Below are positions 22,001 through 34,800 of a DNA stretch of 64,000 nucleotides, piece by piece (within the stretch, counting starts at the first letter, position 1; every line of letters begins with the position of its first letter). The notes below the pieces were generated by a model. The model did not search any database. It was not told the origin of the DNA and saw only the letters and a list, made by a program, of their open reading frames with translations. Where the stretch lies: positions 132,529,358 through 132,593,357 of the forward strand of contig CM065816.1 in the NCBI GenBank assembly GCA_033398695.1, in the 5' to 3' direction. The DNA is from Orobanche coerulescens (Eukaryota; Streptophyta; Magnoliopsida; Lamiales; Orobanchaceae). Both the position numbers and the translations under genes were made by a program.

Positions 22001-25000
22001 TCGAACGAAAAAAAAAAATCGCCAAAGCCTACCGCCGAGCTCCACCGCCACCGCCGCCGCGTCGGCCCTCCGTCGCCCCGCCGACACCGCCGCCACTCCG
22101 CTCCAAGCCACCACCGACCAACCACTGCCGCCGCCAGCTCAGCACCTAATCGCCGCCCACAGCGCCTCCGCACGCGCCGCGCAGCCGGACCGCCGCCGCC
22201 GCCGCCGACCGCCGCCGCCCATATCCGCCAGAGCGCAACTGCGACGCCTAATCACATCACCGCTGGCTGCCACCGCCCGCTGAGCACCGCCGCCGCGCCA
22301 CCACCTTCCGCCGCTGCGCCACTCAGCCCACTGCCGAGCACCGCGCCGCGCCACCACCTTCCGCCGCCGCGCCAGAGCCGCCGAGCACAGCTGACGCCGC
22401 TTGAAGACTCACGGATCACCGCTGCCGACCGCCTGGCCACATGACTGGCCACGACTCCAGCCTAGCCTAGTCCGACCTGGGCCCGACTCTCGGACCAAAA
22501 CCCGAACATCAACTTATCTTCGAGGCCAAAATTGCGCCTCCGGTTTCACGTCGCCGCATCGAGTACCAACCGAGATCAAGCACACCATGATTCAAAGACA
22601 TGCCTAATTTTATAATCGAGGTAACTATCCGACTTGTCCCTTTTCAATTCTCTCCTTTTGGGAATTTTTCTTTGGGGACACGGTTTTGGGTTCTTTATCT
22701 CCCACGCTACTTATGGTGGATGAGACCGCGAGAGAAGTCGGTATCTCTGCGTGTCGAAGAAAACTGTGTGACGGTCCTGGGGAGTCATGGAATTGTTGAA
22801 AAGTCGATACTTGTGGTTGTTGCATACACCACGTATCCGTGCGATCCGATATCATTGCTTTTTTGTCGACTTTACTAAACAACAATTAAGGGAAGTAAAT
22901 CGAGTAACGGTTATGTTACACGCTTTTAAAAGCATCGATTGTGACCGCTACATTGTCATCGAAAATCCAACAAGACTAACTTACTCTTGTTTATATCTTG
23001 TAGATGGCACAAAGCTCCAATGTTCATCCGAGTTCGACATCCTTGACCATGCCGGTAAGGAGTACCATAGGTGGGTCTCGGACGTCATTGGCGTTCGTCT
23101 GCAAGAGATTTACCACCACCATCTTTCCTCTAACGAGCCTACCGCTCAAGAACCGAGCGAGGAAACCAAGGCTAATGCACCGATGTACTTGCGTAGACAT
23201 ATACATCCGTTGTTGAAAAAGTGTTATATGAACTTACAAACCCCTAAAGAACTATGGGATACACTCGAACAACGATTTAATAATGTGCATGATCGGCGCT
23301 TCCCGAATTGCAACTTCGGTGGGAGCAAATCGATTCTTGGATTATGCGAATGTGGAAGCCTATAATCAAGCTATCCTCGATCTTCGCTACGATCTTGGTT
23401 TTGTGGTGTCAAGAAGTCCGATCAAGATTTGATCGAGAAGACTCTTAACATGTTTCCGTGGGAGCAAGTGTAATTGCTCATCACCGCTGCGTTACTATGA
23501 GGAAGGGAGAATTAAGAACTTTAGTGACCTTATCTCCCACCTCGCGAAAAAGAAAGGCACCATGAAATTATTCTCAATAGCAATGCGCGCCACTGCACGG
23601 GCCAATTCCTAAGTGAATCAGCTACCCAGAAAGCACCACGACAAAATAGAAAAGGCAACGCTACTCGCTTTTGCAAGCACCACGGATGCATGACTCGAGC
23701 AAGCGAGGGAAAAGACGAGGTCGCTGCTCCAACGTGTGGAAGAGGCAAGGTGGCTCGGCCACGGACCTAGTGGAACCCAACCACGTGGGCCGCCTCCCGC
23801 CACGGAATGGAACCACTCCAAAGGAAGGCCGGAATTGCTATACTTGCGGATCGAAGAAGCATACTTACCGCAATTGCAAAGCGCCAAAGAACATCCAAGC
23901 TTACTACAAGCACTATAAACAATATTTGACTCAAGAGTCGAATTACATGGAAGAAGATAATGAGAATACGGAGGTGAACCATATTGAGATCCAGACTGAG
24001 ATCCCTCCTCTCACCATTGCGGACAAAGACCAACATATGGATGTTGCCGACTTTGACTAGTTTTACGCTTTGGTTATGTTTTGTCTTGTTTCTAGTTTCC
24101 GAGAACTACTTTGGATTTTCATGAATGTAATAAAGTTGGCCATGATGAATAAAATTCTTTTAATTGCTGTGATTGTGCAAAGATGAATTTTATTTTTTCC
24201 TTCGAAAGCATGTTTGGTTTATCACAAAATAATTGCTAGCAATGAATTGCTTGGTTAAAAATTTGATACATTGGTAGGATTTCATCAAAACTTTTGATCA
24301 AGACTAGGCGCATCCTCCTTGGTATTTGTTTATGCTTTGAGAGTTCAAACGGAATCAGTTGTTTTTAAATGTACCTTAGTCAGACCGACATTCCTACTTT
24401 CTGCAAGTCTACCAATTTGGAGTTACCGAAAGGATCATTAGTAGAGATATAAATCGAAAACCAAGATGCGTTTTAAAGTATTTAAACGCTCCTATGGCCA
24501 TATTTCCATAGTATTGTATCAACAATAATGCCTTTGAAAAAGGCTTCAACCTTGCTCTTTCACTCAACAATAGGGAAATACCAAAATAGCAAATTGAAAC
24601 GAGCACTGAGATCTGAGTTTAATGATCCAGAAAGTGCACGACCTATGGACAGAAAGATACGGAAGTCTAGTTTCCAAAACAACTGACCGTTCGTCCATAG
24701 CCTTCTTAACGAAGAAGTTATTGCTGTTTTAGTGAACAAAGGTTAAGCTGCGCGGAAATTATTTCCAGCGATTGTGCTAACTTTGATCCTAACCAACTTG
24801 GTCGAATTTCCCCAAACTCGATGTAAATGAGTTTTCGCTATGTCTCTAATCATAAGACTAATCGAGTTTCATGTCTTATTGTAGATGTCTCGTGGCGAAA
24901 TTGAGTGCCTTGCTGATAGTGGAACAACCCACACTATTCTTCGGAATAGGCAATTATTCAAGGATATTGTGCCATACATATCCTCAGTGACAACAATGAT

Positions 25001-28000
25001 TGGTTCCTCCCAAGTAATTCAAGGGAGGGGACCTGCTCATTTCTTGCTAATTAATGGTACGCATATTAATGTCACAAATGCTCTCTATGCCCCAAGAGCA
25101 AACCGAACCTTGCTAAGTTTTAGGGACATCCGTGCCAACGGTTATCACCTTGATACACATTGTGAGAATGGGACAGAATTTTTGTGTGTTACTCTGGCAG
25201 AATGCGGAAGACGCCGCGTTCTCGAGAAACTTATGAGTCTAAGTAGTTGTTTATACCAGACTACAATAAGGGTTATTGAATCCTATGCTGTGAGTCACGA
25301 ACTGTGTGATTCTGAAGCATACCAACTATGGCATGACCGACTCGGTCACCCTGGACGCGACATGATGATTCGCATTTTGAAAAACTCACATGGTCATCCG
25401 TTTTTCAAGTCGAGAAAACGATTGGAAGCACCACTCGATATCGGCATTGATGTGAGTGAGCTTGATACCGTATCACCGGGACTAAAGATCGCACGCCCCA
25501 ATAAGGTTGACGGTGCATCTCTCGTAAATCCCGAGGCTTCCGTGGCAATTTCTAATGCCCATAAATCGTTTTGCAAAGCCTGTTCACTAGCAAAGTTGAT
25601 ACCCTCTCCGTCCTTTGCTAAAGACTCAACACAAAATATTCGCTTCTTACAAAGAATTCAAGGGGACATATGTGGACCTATTCAACCAGAGTGCGGACCA
25701 TTCAGATATTTTATGGTTCTGGCTGATGCATCGACGCGATGGTCACACGTCGCTCTGCTATCCACAAGAAACGCTGCATTTGCTAAACTCCTAGCACAAA
25801 TCATCAAGTTACGGGCTAACCACCCCGACTTCCCAATCTCGTCATTAAGATTGGACAATGCTGGAGAGTTTACGTCAAAGTCTTTTGACGACTATTACAT
25901 GTCGATTGGGATTGATGTTGAACACCCCGTCCCCCACGTTCATTCGCAGAATGGCCTTGCTGAGGCTATGATTAAGCGGTTACAGCTTATCGCCCGAGCA
26001 TTGGTATTGCGCACCAACTTGCCGATTTCTGCCTGGGGTTATGCAATTTTGCATGCGGCTATACTTATTCGCCGACCCACCGCCAATCAACTGCTTAGTG
26101 CGTACAGGTTGGTAATCGGATATGAGCCTGATATTTCACACGTACGCATTTTTGGTTGTGCGGTATATGTGCCAATTACGCCTCCACAGCGTACTAAAAT
26201 GGGTCCGCATAGACGATTAGGTATATATGTTGGTTATGAATCGCCTAAAATTATCCGCTATTTGGAACCTTTGACAGAGATCTGCTCACCGCAAGATTTG
26301 CAGATTGTCACTTTGATGAGACAAACTTCCCGTCGTTAGGGAGATAGGAATCGAACGATTCCAGAGAATGCCAGAAATTGTCTGGTGTGCTCCTCCTTGC
26401 CTCATCAAGATCCCCGCATGCCTCAATCCGAGCTAGAAGTGCAACGTATTCTCGCCTTCTAAAGTTGCGGATTCGATGCCCGACAGCCTTTACTGAGCAT
26501 CGCGAAAGTGACAAGATCTACTATTCCCCGCGATTGTTCCCGCAAGGTTAGAAGTCCCAGATTATAGGGCAAGGTTCACCGCTCAAAGGAATGATGCCAC
26601 CGGCCAACCTTAGTGGTGGGACGGCCGCTTGACGCTCTTATCCCTCGCTCGAAAGAGGGGGAGGCCATGGGTAGAAAGGATACCGAACCTCGAAAGAGAA
26701 GAGGAACGGAGGCATAAAATCCTCTCATCATCGACACAGGTGACTCCGTCACACGAGATTATCTCGACTACGGATATGTCCTCGAATCAACAATGGAACA
26801 ATCGACGGACGCGTCGGAAACTTTGTTGATGTCGAAAATAAAGAAATCTCGATGCAATGTACGAGTGAATACGCATTATTGGACATGTCGCCCACGCTAG
26901 TCGACGATGCTTTTGCCTACTCCGTCGCTCAAGAAATTATTGAAGACGACGACGCCGAGCCGCTCGGTTGCCGAGTGTCAACAACGAGCCGATTGGCGAA
27001 ATGGAAAGATGCAATGCAAGTGAACTAGACTCAATGGCTAAACGTGAGGTATTTGGCCGTATCGAGCCAATACCCGTGGGCGTTAAACCATTGGACATAA
27101 ATGGGTCTTTGTTCGTAAACGCAATGATAAGGATGAGGTCATGCGTTACAAAGCGAGACTAGTTGCCCAAGGCTTCTCGCGGCGCCACTGGCATTGACTA
27201 CGGGAGACGTATTCTCCGTTATGGACATCATCACTTTCCGCTACTTAGTCGGTTTGGTAGTGTCCGAAAAGCGAACATGCACTTATGAATGTGGTTACAG
27301 CGTATCTTTATGGGGATCTAGATACGGATATCTATATGAAAGTCCCCAAGGGATTTCATGGCCCAAATCAAGTAGCTCTAAACCACGGAGCGCGTCTGTT
27401 GTGAAATTGCGCTGCTCACCGTATGGTTTGAAACAATCCTAAGGATGTGGTACAACCGCCTAAGTGAATACTTGGTTGGGAAGGGATACAAGAACAAAGG
27501 ACATCCGTCCATGCATATTCGTGAAAAGAACAGATGCAGGATTCGTGATTGTAGCCGTTTATGTAGATGACATGAATGTCACCTGCACCATAGATGAGGT
27601 CAATGAAACGCCTGCTACCTTAAATCCGAATTCGAGATGAAAGATCCGGGAGGACTCGATTACGCTTGGGCTTAGAGCTAGAACATCGAGATGATGGTAT
27701 ACTCATTCACCACCGCCATGTCCACAAAATGCTCAAAGCGATTTAGCATGGACAAGGCACATCCTCTTGCTACCCCCATGATTGGTCGAAGTCCTGAAAT
27801 GAACAAGGATCCGTTTCGGCCCTAAAGAGGAGGATGAAGAGGTCCTTGGAGCAGAAACACCGTACCTTAGCGCAATCGGTGCGTTGTTGTATCTGGCTCA
27901 ATGTACTCGTCCAGACATCGCATTCTCTGTGAATCTGTTAGCGAGATTTAGCTCCGCTCCCACGATAAGGCATTGGAATGGAGTAAAACACATCTTTCGA

Positions 28001-28789
28001 TACTTGAAAGGCTCCAGTGACCTTGGATTGTTCTTTCCCTACGCAAAAGAGAGCGATATTCCGAAAGGAATTGTTGAGGTTAAGACGATGCATACCGACC
28101 GTCGATCTTCCTCTGATATTGCAGCTAAGCATGGTAGCTTGACTACCAGAAGTGCTAATGCGAGCAAGCTTACCCCTTATGCAGAGAATCCTAACGACAC
28201 GTTAGTTGGATTTGCTGATGCCGGTTATCTCTCTGACCCGCATAAAGGCCGTTCCCAAACTGGTTATGTGTTCACCATTGGGAATACGGCGATATCTTGG
28301 CGATCTACCAAGGCACCACGGTTGCTACTTCCTCGAACCATGCAGAGATAATTGCATTGCACGAATCCGTAAGGGAGTGCATTTGGCTCCGGTCAGTCAT
28401 AGACCATATACGAGGAACGTGTGGATTAGACCCCACTACTAGAGATGTTAAACGGGCTAGCCCTAGCGGTTCCGGGCTAGCCCTAGCGGGCTTCGGGCTA
28501 AACGGTTCGAGCTAAAAAAGCCCGGATTTAAACGGGCTAGGAAATATTGGCCCTAACCCTAACCCTAACGGGTTTCGGGCTAAACGGGCTAAATATTTAA
28601 AATCTATTTTTTATTTTTATAAGTAAAAAAATAACAATATATTTTATATATATAGTAACAACTATACTATAATAAATATAACAAAAATACACTTTTATGT
28701 ATATATATATATATACAATATAAACAAATACACACAAAATAGATATTATATATAAAATTAATATATAATATATATATAATATTTATATA

Positions 28790-28859
<70 letters not shown>

Positions 28860-31800
28860 GGCTAGCCCTAGCGGGCTTCGGGCTAGTCCTAACTTAAGCC
28901 GTTAAACGGTCCGCCAAAAAGCCCGGATTTAAACGGGCTAGGAAATATCGGCTCTAACCCGGTTTTTTGGCGGGTTAAACGGGCCAGCCCTACGGGCCCG
29001 AGCCCGTTTAACATCTCTACCCACTACAGCAACCCCTACTTGCATCTTTGAGGACAATGCGGCATGCATTGAGCAGATGAAGTTAGGTTTCATAAAGGGT
29101 GACAATACCAAGCATATTGCGCCGAAGTTCTTTTATAATCAGCAGCAGCAGAAATTGCTGAATATCGAAGTGAAACAAGTGAGTGCCGATGAGAATATCG
29201 CAGACTTGGTTACTAAGTCTCTGCCAAATCTACATTTGAGAAACATGTGAGAAGCATCTAATGTGTCGATTATCCGAGCTCAACTAAAGATGGCTTGATG
29301 GAATGAGCTGTCATGTATACCTCAGGGGGAGTATACTTCACATGATTCTGACATTTGTAGTTGGTGCGTTGCGCTCTTTTTCCTCACCAAAGTCTTTGTT
29401 TTTCCCACGGGGTTTTATTTGACTTGGAAAGGTTTTTTACCGAGGCAACACTTTGTGTACCATGTTAGTATTAGCGTTCGACACAGGGGGAGTGTTCCGG
29501 GAAATCCTTCCCGTATTGGTGTCTTACCTAATACTAGTTGTAGGGGGATAAGAGTTATGGAAGGTTCTAGACTCTTCCATAAGTAGTTGGATCCTGTTAG
29601 ATGTCTTACCTAACTAGGAATCCTATGTATGGAAAGACTCTCTTTGTAATGCCTATATAAAGGCCCCTCTATTCATTGTTATCAATACAATTGATTTGCT
29701 GTCTTTACTTTTCTCCTCAAATATATTTTACTTTTTTTTTGTTTTTTGTATTTAAAAAATTTTTGCTGCCTTCTATACAATGCAGCATGAGCATCAATGG
29801 CTGGGAAATGATGATTCCTCTCGCTTTTTTTGCTGGAACTGGGTAAAAATCCTTGGCTCCATCTCATTTTTGTCACATTTTTCATTATAATAGTATTCCA
29901 ATCCGACCAAAAAAATTAACATATTTACTCTTTTCGTCCATCTAAAAATCTATATATGTTTCAAAAAAGTCATTTTACTAAGTTTGCATAAATCATTTTC
30001 TACGATCAAATCAAATAATAACTTTTATTTTTTAATCTCCACCACATATTTATTATCAATATTTTTTACTGTTCAATCTCTACCACACATTTATCATCAT
30101 TACCTAAGATACACGAAATATACACCGTCTGTCAACCTTTGACTGGAATAGAGGGAGTACTACTTCGTACGAAATCTGTATTTAATGAATGTCCATTATT
30201 TAAGGGGAAAAACCCTTCAGTTTTTTCCCTTTTTTCTCCATAAAAAGGGAATATAATGACTCATTCCAACATGTATATATATTCTTTCTCGCTCTATATA
30301 TTTATATTAAGGGACAAAATAGAAAATTATTTCTTTCATAATACTTTTTTTCTACCTTTAACTAACTTGTATCGATCTTGATGAATTAATTAAAATTAAC
30401 TAATAGGAGTAATAAAGAACGAAATGAGTGCGAAACAGTATTTTATGTATGTCCGTTTTTCTTTGCCAAACACCCGCCTTTTTTTATTGGGTCTATAGTA
30501 CACCCCAATATAGTGCATTCCCTGTCAGATGCACTACACGTGGTATGACGGTGCAGATCGATCCTCCATCTCGTGCATCAATCTGCACCGTCCATACACG
30601 CCACGTATAGTGCATCCGACAGAAAATACACTACATGAGGATGTACCATGAACAGTACCGTCTTTTTTTCTCTCCTTTTGTTATCTAGCTTGGCCTAGTC
30701 CCTTTGCAGGACCGGCCCTGATTATAGCCCCATTAGGGGGGAGGGAGTGGTCACCTAATATCCTAGGTGCCACATCACCTCTATCTAATAAAAACTCTCC
30801 AACTCAAAACTGTTAATGTATTAGAATCTGTTGTATTCTCTTGCATGAAATGTTATCACAATATATACAAGAGGAAGACAAGGACAAGTGGAAGACAAGA
30901 GCCATATGACAAGCATAAATCAAGGCCTAAAGTAAGGCACATGACAAGCATAAATCAAGGCCTAAATCAAGGGATGATATAATAAATAATACAGCTAACA
31001 CTCCCCCGCAGACTGAGCGGGAGGACACCGGACACTCAGACTGGTACGAAATTCTTCAAAAAGAGTAGAGGGCAATCCCTTGGTGAAAATGTCCGCAAAC
31101 TGATAGCGAGAAGGTACATGAAGAACTCTGACTTGACCTGTAGTCACTAAATCCCGAACAAAATGAATGTCAATCTCGATATGCTTGGTTCGTTGATGCT
31201 GAACCGGATTCGAGGACATGTAGACAGCACTGACATTATCGCAGTAGACAAGTGTTGCGGAAGATACTGGAGTGTGGAGCTCTCGAAGAAGATTCCGCAA
31301 CCAACATGTTTCAGCAACTGCGTTGGCGACTCCGCGATATTCTGCCTCAGCACTAGAACGAGAAAGTGTCGGTTGGCGCTTAGAGGACCATGAGAGCAAG
31401 TTGTTGCCAAGAAATACACAGTATCTAGAGGTAGACCTCCGAGTAGTTGGGCAACCAGCCCAATCAGCATCAGAATATGCAACCAAAGAGGTGGTAGAAG
31501 AAGAATACAACTGTAACCCGTAATCCAAAGTACCTCGAATGTAGCGCAAAATCCGTTTGAGCGCAGAAAAATGAGGCTCTCGCGGATCATGCATATGTAG
31601 ACACACCTGCTGAACAGCATAAGATATATCAGGACGAGTGAGTGTGAGGTACTGAAGTGACCCTGCAAGGCTCCGATATAAGGTGTGATCGGATACCAAA
31701 CTGCCATCATCGCCCAGTTTAGACTCAGTATCAACCGGAGTCCGACTGGAATTGCAATCAGCCATGTGAGCACGCTCAAGGATCTCTGTAGCATACTTGC

Positions 31801-34800
31801 GCTGCGATAAAAACATACCAGAAGTGTCACGAGTAACAGATACGCCCAAAAAATAATTTAGTGATCCCAAATATGTCATAGAAAACTCCTTATGAAGAGC
31901 TGCAATAATACGCTGAAGTAATCCATCAGAAGAAGCAGTCAGTACAATATCATCAACATATAATAAAAGATAAGCAGTGTCAGTCCCCTGATGATAGATA
32001 AACAAGGAGGTGTCACAACGACTATGTGTAAAGCCAATCCCAAGAACATATGTAGCAAAACGCTGAAACCAAGCCCGAGGAGCTTGTTTCAACCCATACA
32101 GAGATCTGCGTAACAAACATACATAATCCGGGTGCTCAGTATCACAGAAACCAGGTGGCTGGTGCATATAAATAGTCTCAGATAAATCCCCATGTAAAAA
32201 CGCATTCTTAACATCAAGCTGGTGAACAGGCCAATGTCGAGAAGCAGCCAAACTGAGAACAGTGTGAATAGTGCCTGGTTTAACAACCGGGCTAAAGGTC
32301 TCATCAACATCAACCCCCTCTATCTGAGTGCTGCCATTCGCGACAAGGCGAGCCTTGTAGCGACTGAGAGTACCGTCAACTAAGTACTTGTGGCGAAATA
32401 ACCACATACAGCGAACAATATTGGTGTCCGTAGGACGAGGTACAAGAATCCAAGTTTTGTTTTTAAGAAGAGCATTAAATTCATCATACATAGCATTTAA
32501 CCAATTAGGGTCATGAAAAGAAGCATTATAGGAACGGGGTAGAGGGGAAACAGTAGACACGTGACAAGCATAACGGGGATTGGGACGGGTAGTCCCAACA
32601 CGAGAACGTGTAACCATGGGATGAACTGATGTCGTGGTCTGGGTAGGGTCAGCAACATGGGGGGGTTCTCGGGAAATGGAAACGGGGGCCGTTGGGTGTG
32701 TAGGAGAGATGGGTGGTGGTGAGGAGGGAGATATGTCCGGGAATGCCACTGGGGGAGAAGATGGAGGGTCTAGTACGGGTGAAATGGGGGAAGAAGGTGG
32801 GGTTGTTGGTGTAGGAGTAGGTGGGGTTGGTTATGTTAGGGGATTTGGGGTGAGTTTTATGATGTTGGAAATAAGGTTTGGTGAATCATCTAAGAAGTCG
32901 TACGAGGGTTGCACAGTGGGTGTGGTGGTGACAAAAGGAAAAACCGTCTCATCAAAAGTGACATGGCGGGATATAATGATTTTGTTTGTGTTTAGGTCTA
33001 AGCAATGATATCCATGATGATTGGTGGCATGTCCCAAAAATATGGATGGTGTGGCCCGTGGTCCAAGTTTGTGGTTGGTATCTATATGAGGATAACAAAG
33101 GCACCCAAAGACACGTAAAATACGGTAGTCAGGTGAGGTGCCAAACATGCGTGTAAGGGGAATGTCATTATCAATAGCACGGGAGGGTAGGATATTTAAG
33201 AGGTAAATGGCCATGTTGAGGGCTTCAACCCAGTAGTTTGGGGGTAGATGGGCTTGAAAAAGTAGGGTACGGATAAGATTGTTAATGGTGCGAATCATGC
33301 GTTCAGATTTACCATTTTGTTGGGAGGTGCGAGGACATGAGAAACGAAAGTGGATCCCATTGTCGTTAAATAATTTATGAAAATCATGGTTGTCAAATTC
33401 ACCACAATGGTCACACTGAAAGGACTTGATTTCGCGGTTAAATTGAGTTTTGACAAAGCTGCGAAACAATATAAATTTGGACAAAACATCAGATTTGTTA
33501 ACTAACGGATAAACCCATACAAACTGAGAATAGTGATCGAGAAAAATAACATAATATTTGAAACCAGACAGACTCGGTATGGGAGAAGCCCATAAGTCCG
33601 AGTGAACAATATCAAAACACTTGCAACTAAAGTAGATGAACTATCAAATGGAAGTTTCACGTGTTTGCCAAGCTGACAAGCATGACAAAGCACGGGAGAT
33701 TTTTCTTTATTACATGAAATTGAATTCTTAGAAAGAACACGACGTAACACTTCACTTCCTGGGTGACCAAGACGTTGATGCCACGTATACTAACTTGTGA
33801 GATAGGCTTGAGGAATGGGAGAAGGCTTGGTAACAGGGTAGAGGTCGCCAGTGCTATCACAGCGAAGGAGCACCTGACGAGTTTGAAAGTCCTTAACAGA
33901 AAAACCAAAGGGGTCAACAGTGCAATAATTTTCACATACAAACTGACAAACAGAAATTAAGTTTTTAACAATATGAGGGGTAATAAGGACATTATTCAGG
34001 TGAAGAGGGCGAAAGGGGGTCGGCAAAATGCTATGGCCAGAGTTGGTGACGGGAATAGTGTGCCCGTCGCCAACTGCAACAGATGAATAAATACTCGAAT
34101 TAAATACATTACTAAGATTATTGACCAAGTCATTTAGGTGAGAAGACGCACCTGTATCCATATTCCAGTTTCCAGGAGCGGGTTCATGGAGGGTGGGAGT
34201 GGCAAATGCATGTGGTAGAATAGTCTCTTGGCCCGAAAATGCTCCTAAAGTACCCCCAGAAGCAAACTGACCTGTCATTTCGGGTGTAGGTCCAAGGATA
34301 CCCGATTGATTGTGAACCGCAGCAGGCTGACCCTAGTTCGTGAACTTCTGAACGGGGTTCGCGAATCACGCCGATGGATGGATCGCCGCTTCGAACGGGT
34401 TCGTAATCACAACTGTAAGATCGACTGGGTCCGAGGAATCGTTCGCGAATCGCCGCTTCAACTCCGCTGAATGATGGTTCGGGATTTGTGCCAAAACCCG
34501 GTGGACCTGTGTAATAAGCGACAGGGTTCATCAATCCTTTTGGGGGGCCAGACGACAAGGGACCAACGTGGGGTGTGTTTGAAGAGTTTGCAAGTGAACT
34601 GTTACAACTCATTTTGGCCAACAGTGTTTGTAGAGTTTGCATGTCAGTAGGAGAAAGATTATTTAACGAAGGCTGTGTGCTACTACCATGCACGCTATTG
34701 TGTAAAAAACGACATGAAGCTCCAAAGCGACAATAACCCTTGATAAAGTTGTTGCATGGTTTGTGTACCTTGTCCGTGGAGGTGAAAGAGCGACGAGCAT

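Larger units (their letters stand above)
26340..29260 (+). pseudogene. Copia pol part 2: RT and RNase H, broken
   Basis: Many frameshifts and stops. Recognisable pieces are the RT start WVFVRKRN.., the stretch coding [14 protein letters not shown] (27140), [12 protein letters not shown] (27336), the catalytic box [11 protein letters not shown] (27550-27580), [20 protein letters not shown] (27885) and RNase H pieces ([37 protein letters not shown]). After the MITE insertion it resumes with [18 protein letters not shown] and [17 protein letters not shown] (29044-29230). It cannot make a functional enzyme. Confidence 0.85.
21756..29723 (+). mobile_element. Full-length Copia element, family A copy 2, in intron 3
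   Basis: 7968 bp in the same orientation as the host gene, flanked by the 5 bp duplication tattt (21751-21755, 29724-29728). LTRs are at 21756-21982 and 29493-29723, roughly 90% alike. The order is LTR, leader, gag, 824 nt spacer, protease, integrase, RT, RNase H, a purine tract (acaggggg) and LTR, i.e. Copia order with integrase before RT. Gag and RT are frameshifted, so the copy is inactive. A 580 bp hAT MITE (28440-29019) later landed in the RNase H region. Confidence 0.93.

Noticed and set aside
21887..22444. 185-codon Pro/Arg-rich frame
   Set aside because: Same compositional cause in the leader of Copia copy 2; it starts within the LTR and is not conserved.
28551..28569. (CCCTAA)3, looks like an interstitial telomere repeat
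   Set aside because: It lies in the arm of a hAT MITE built from 'gggctagccctagcggg' units and has the 6-base form, not the plant CCCTAAA form. It is a variant of the MITE's own motif.
31147..31830. 227-codon minus frame inside the RT/RNase H region
   Set aside because: Overlaps the true 584-codon Copia frame in another phase and has no Copia motif.
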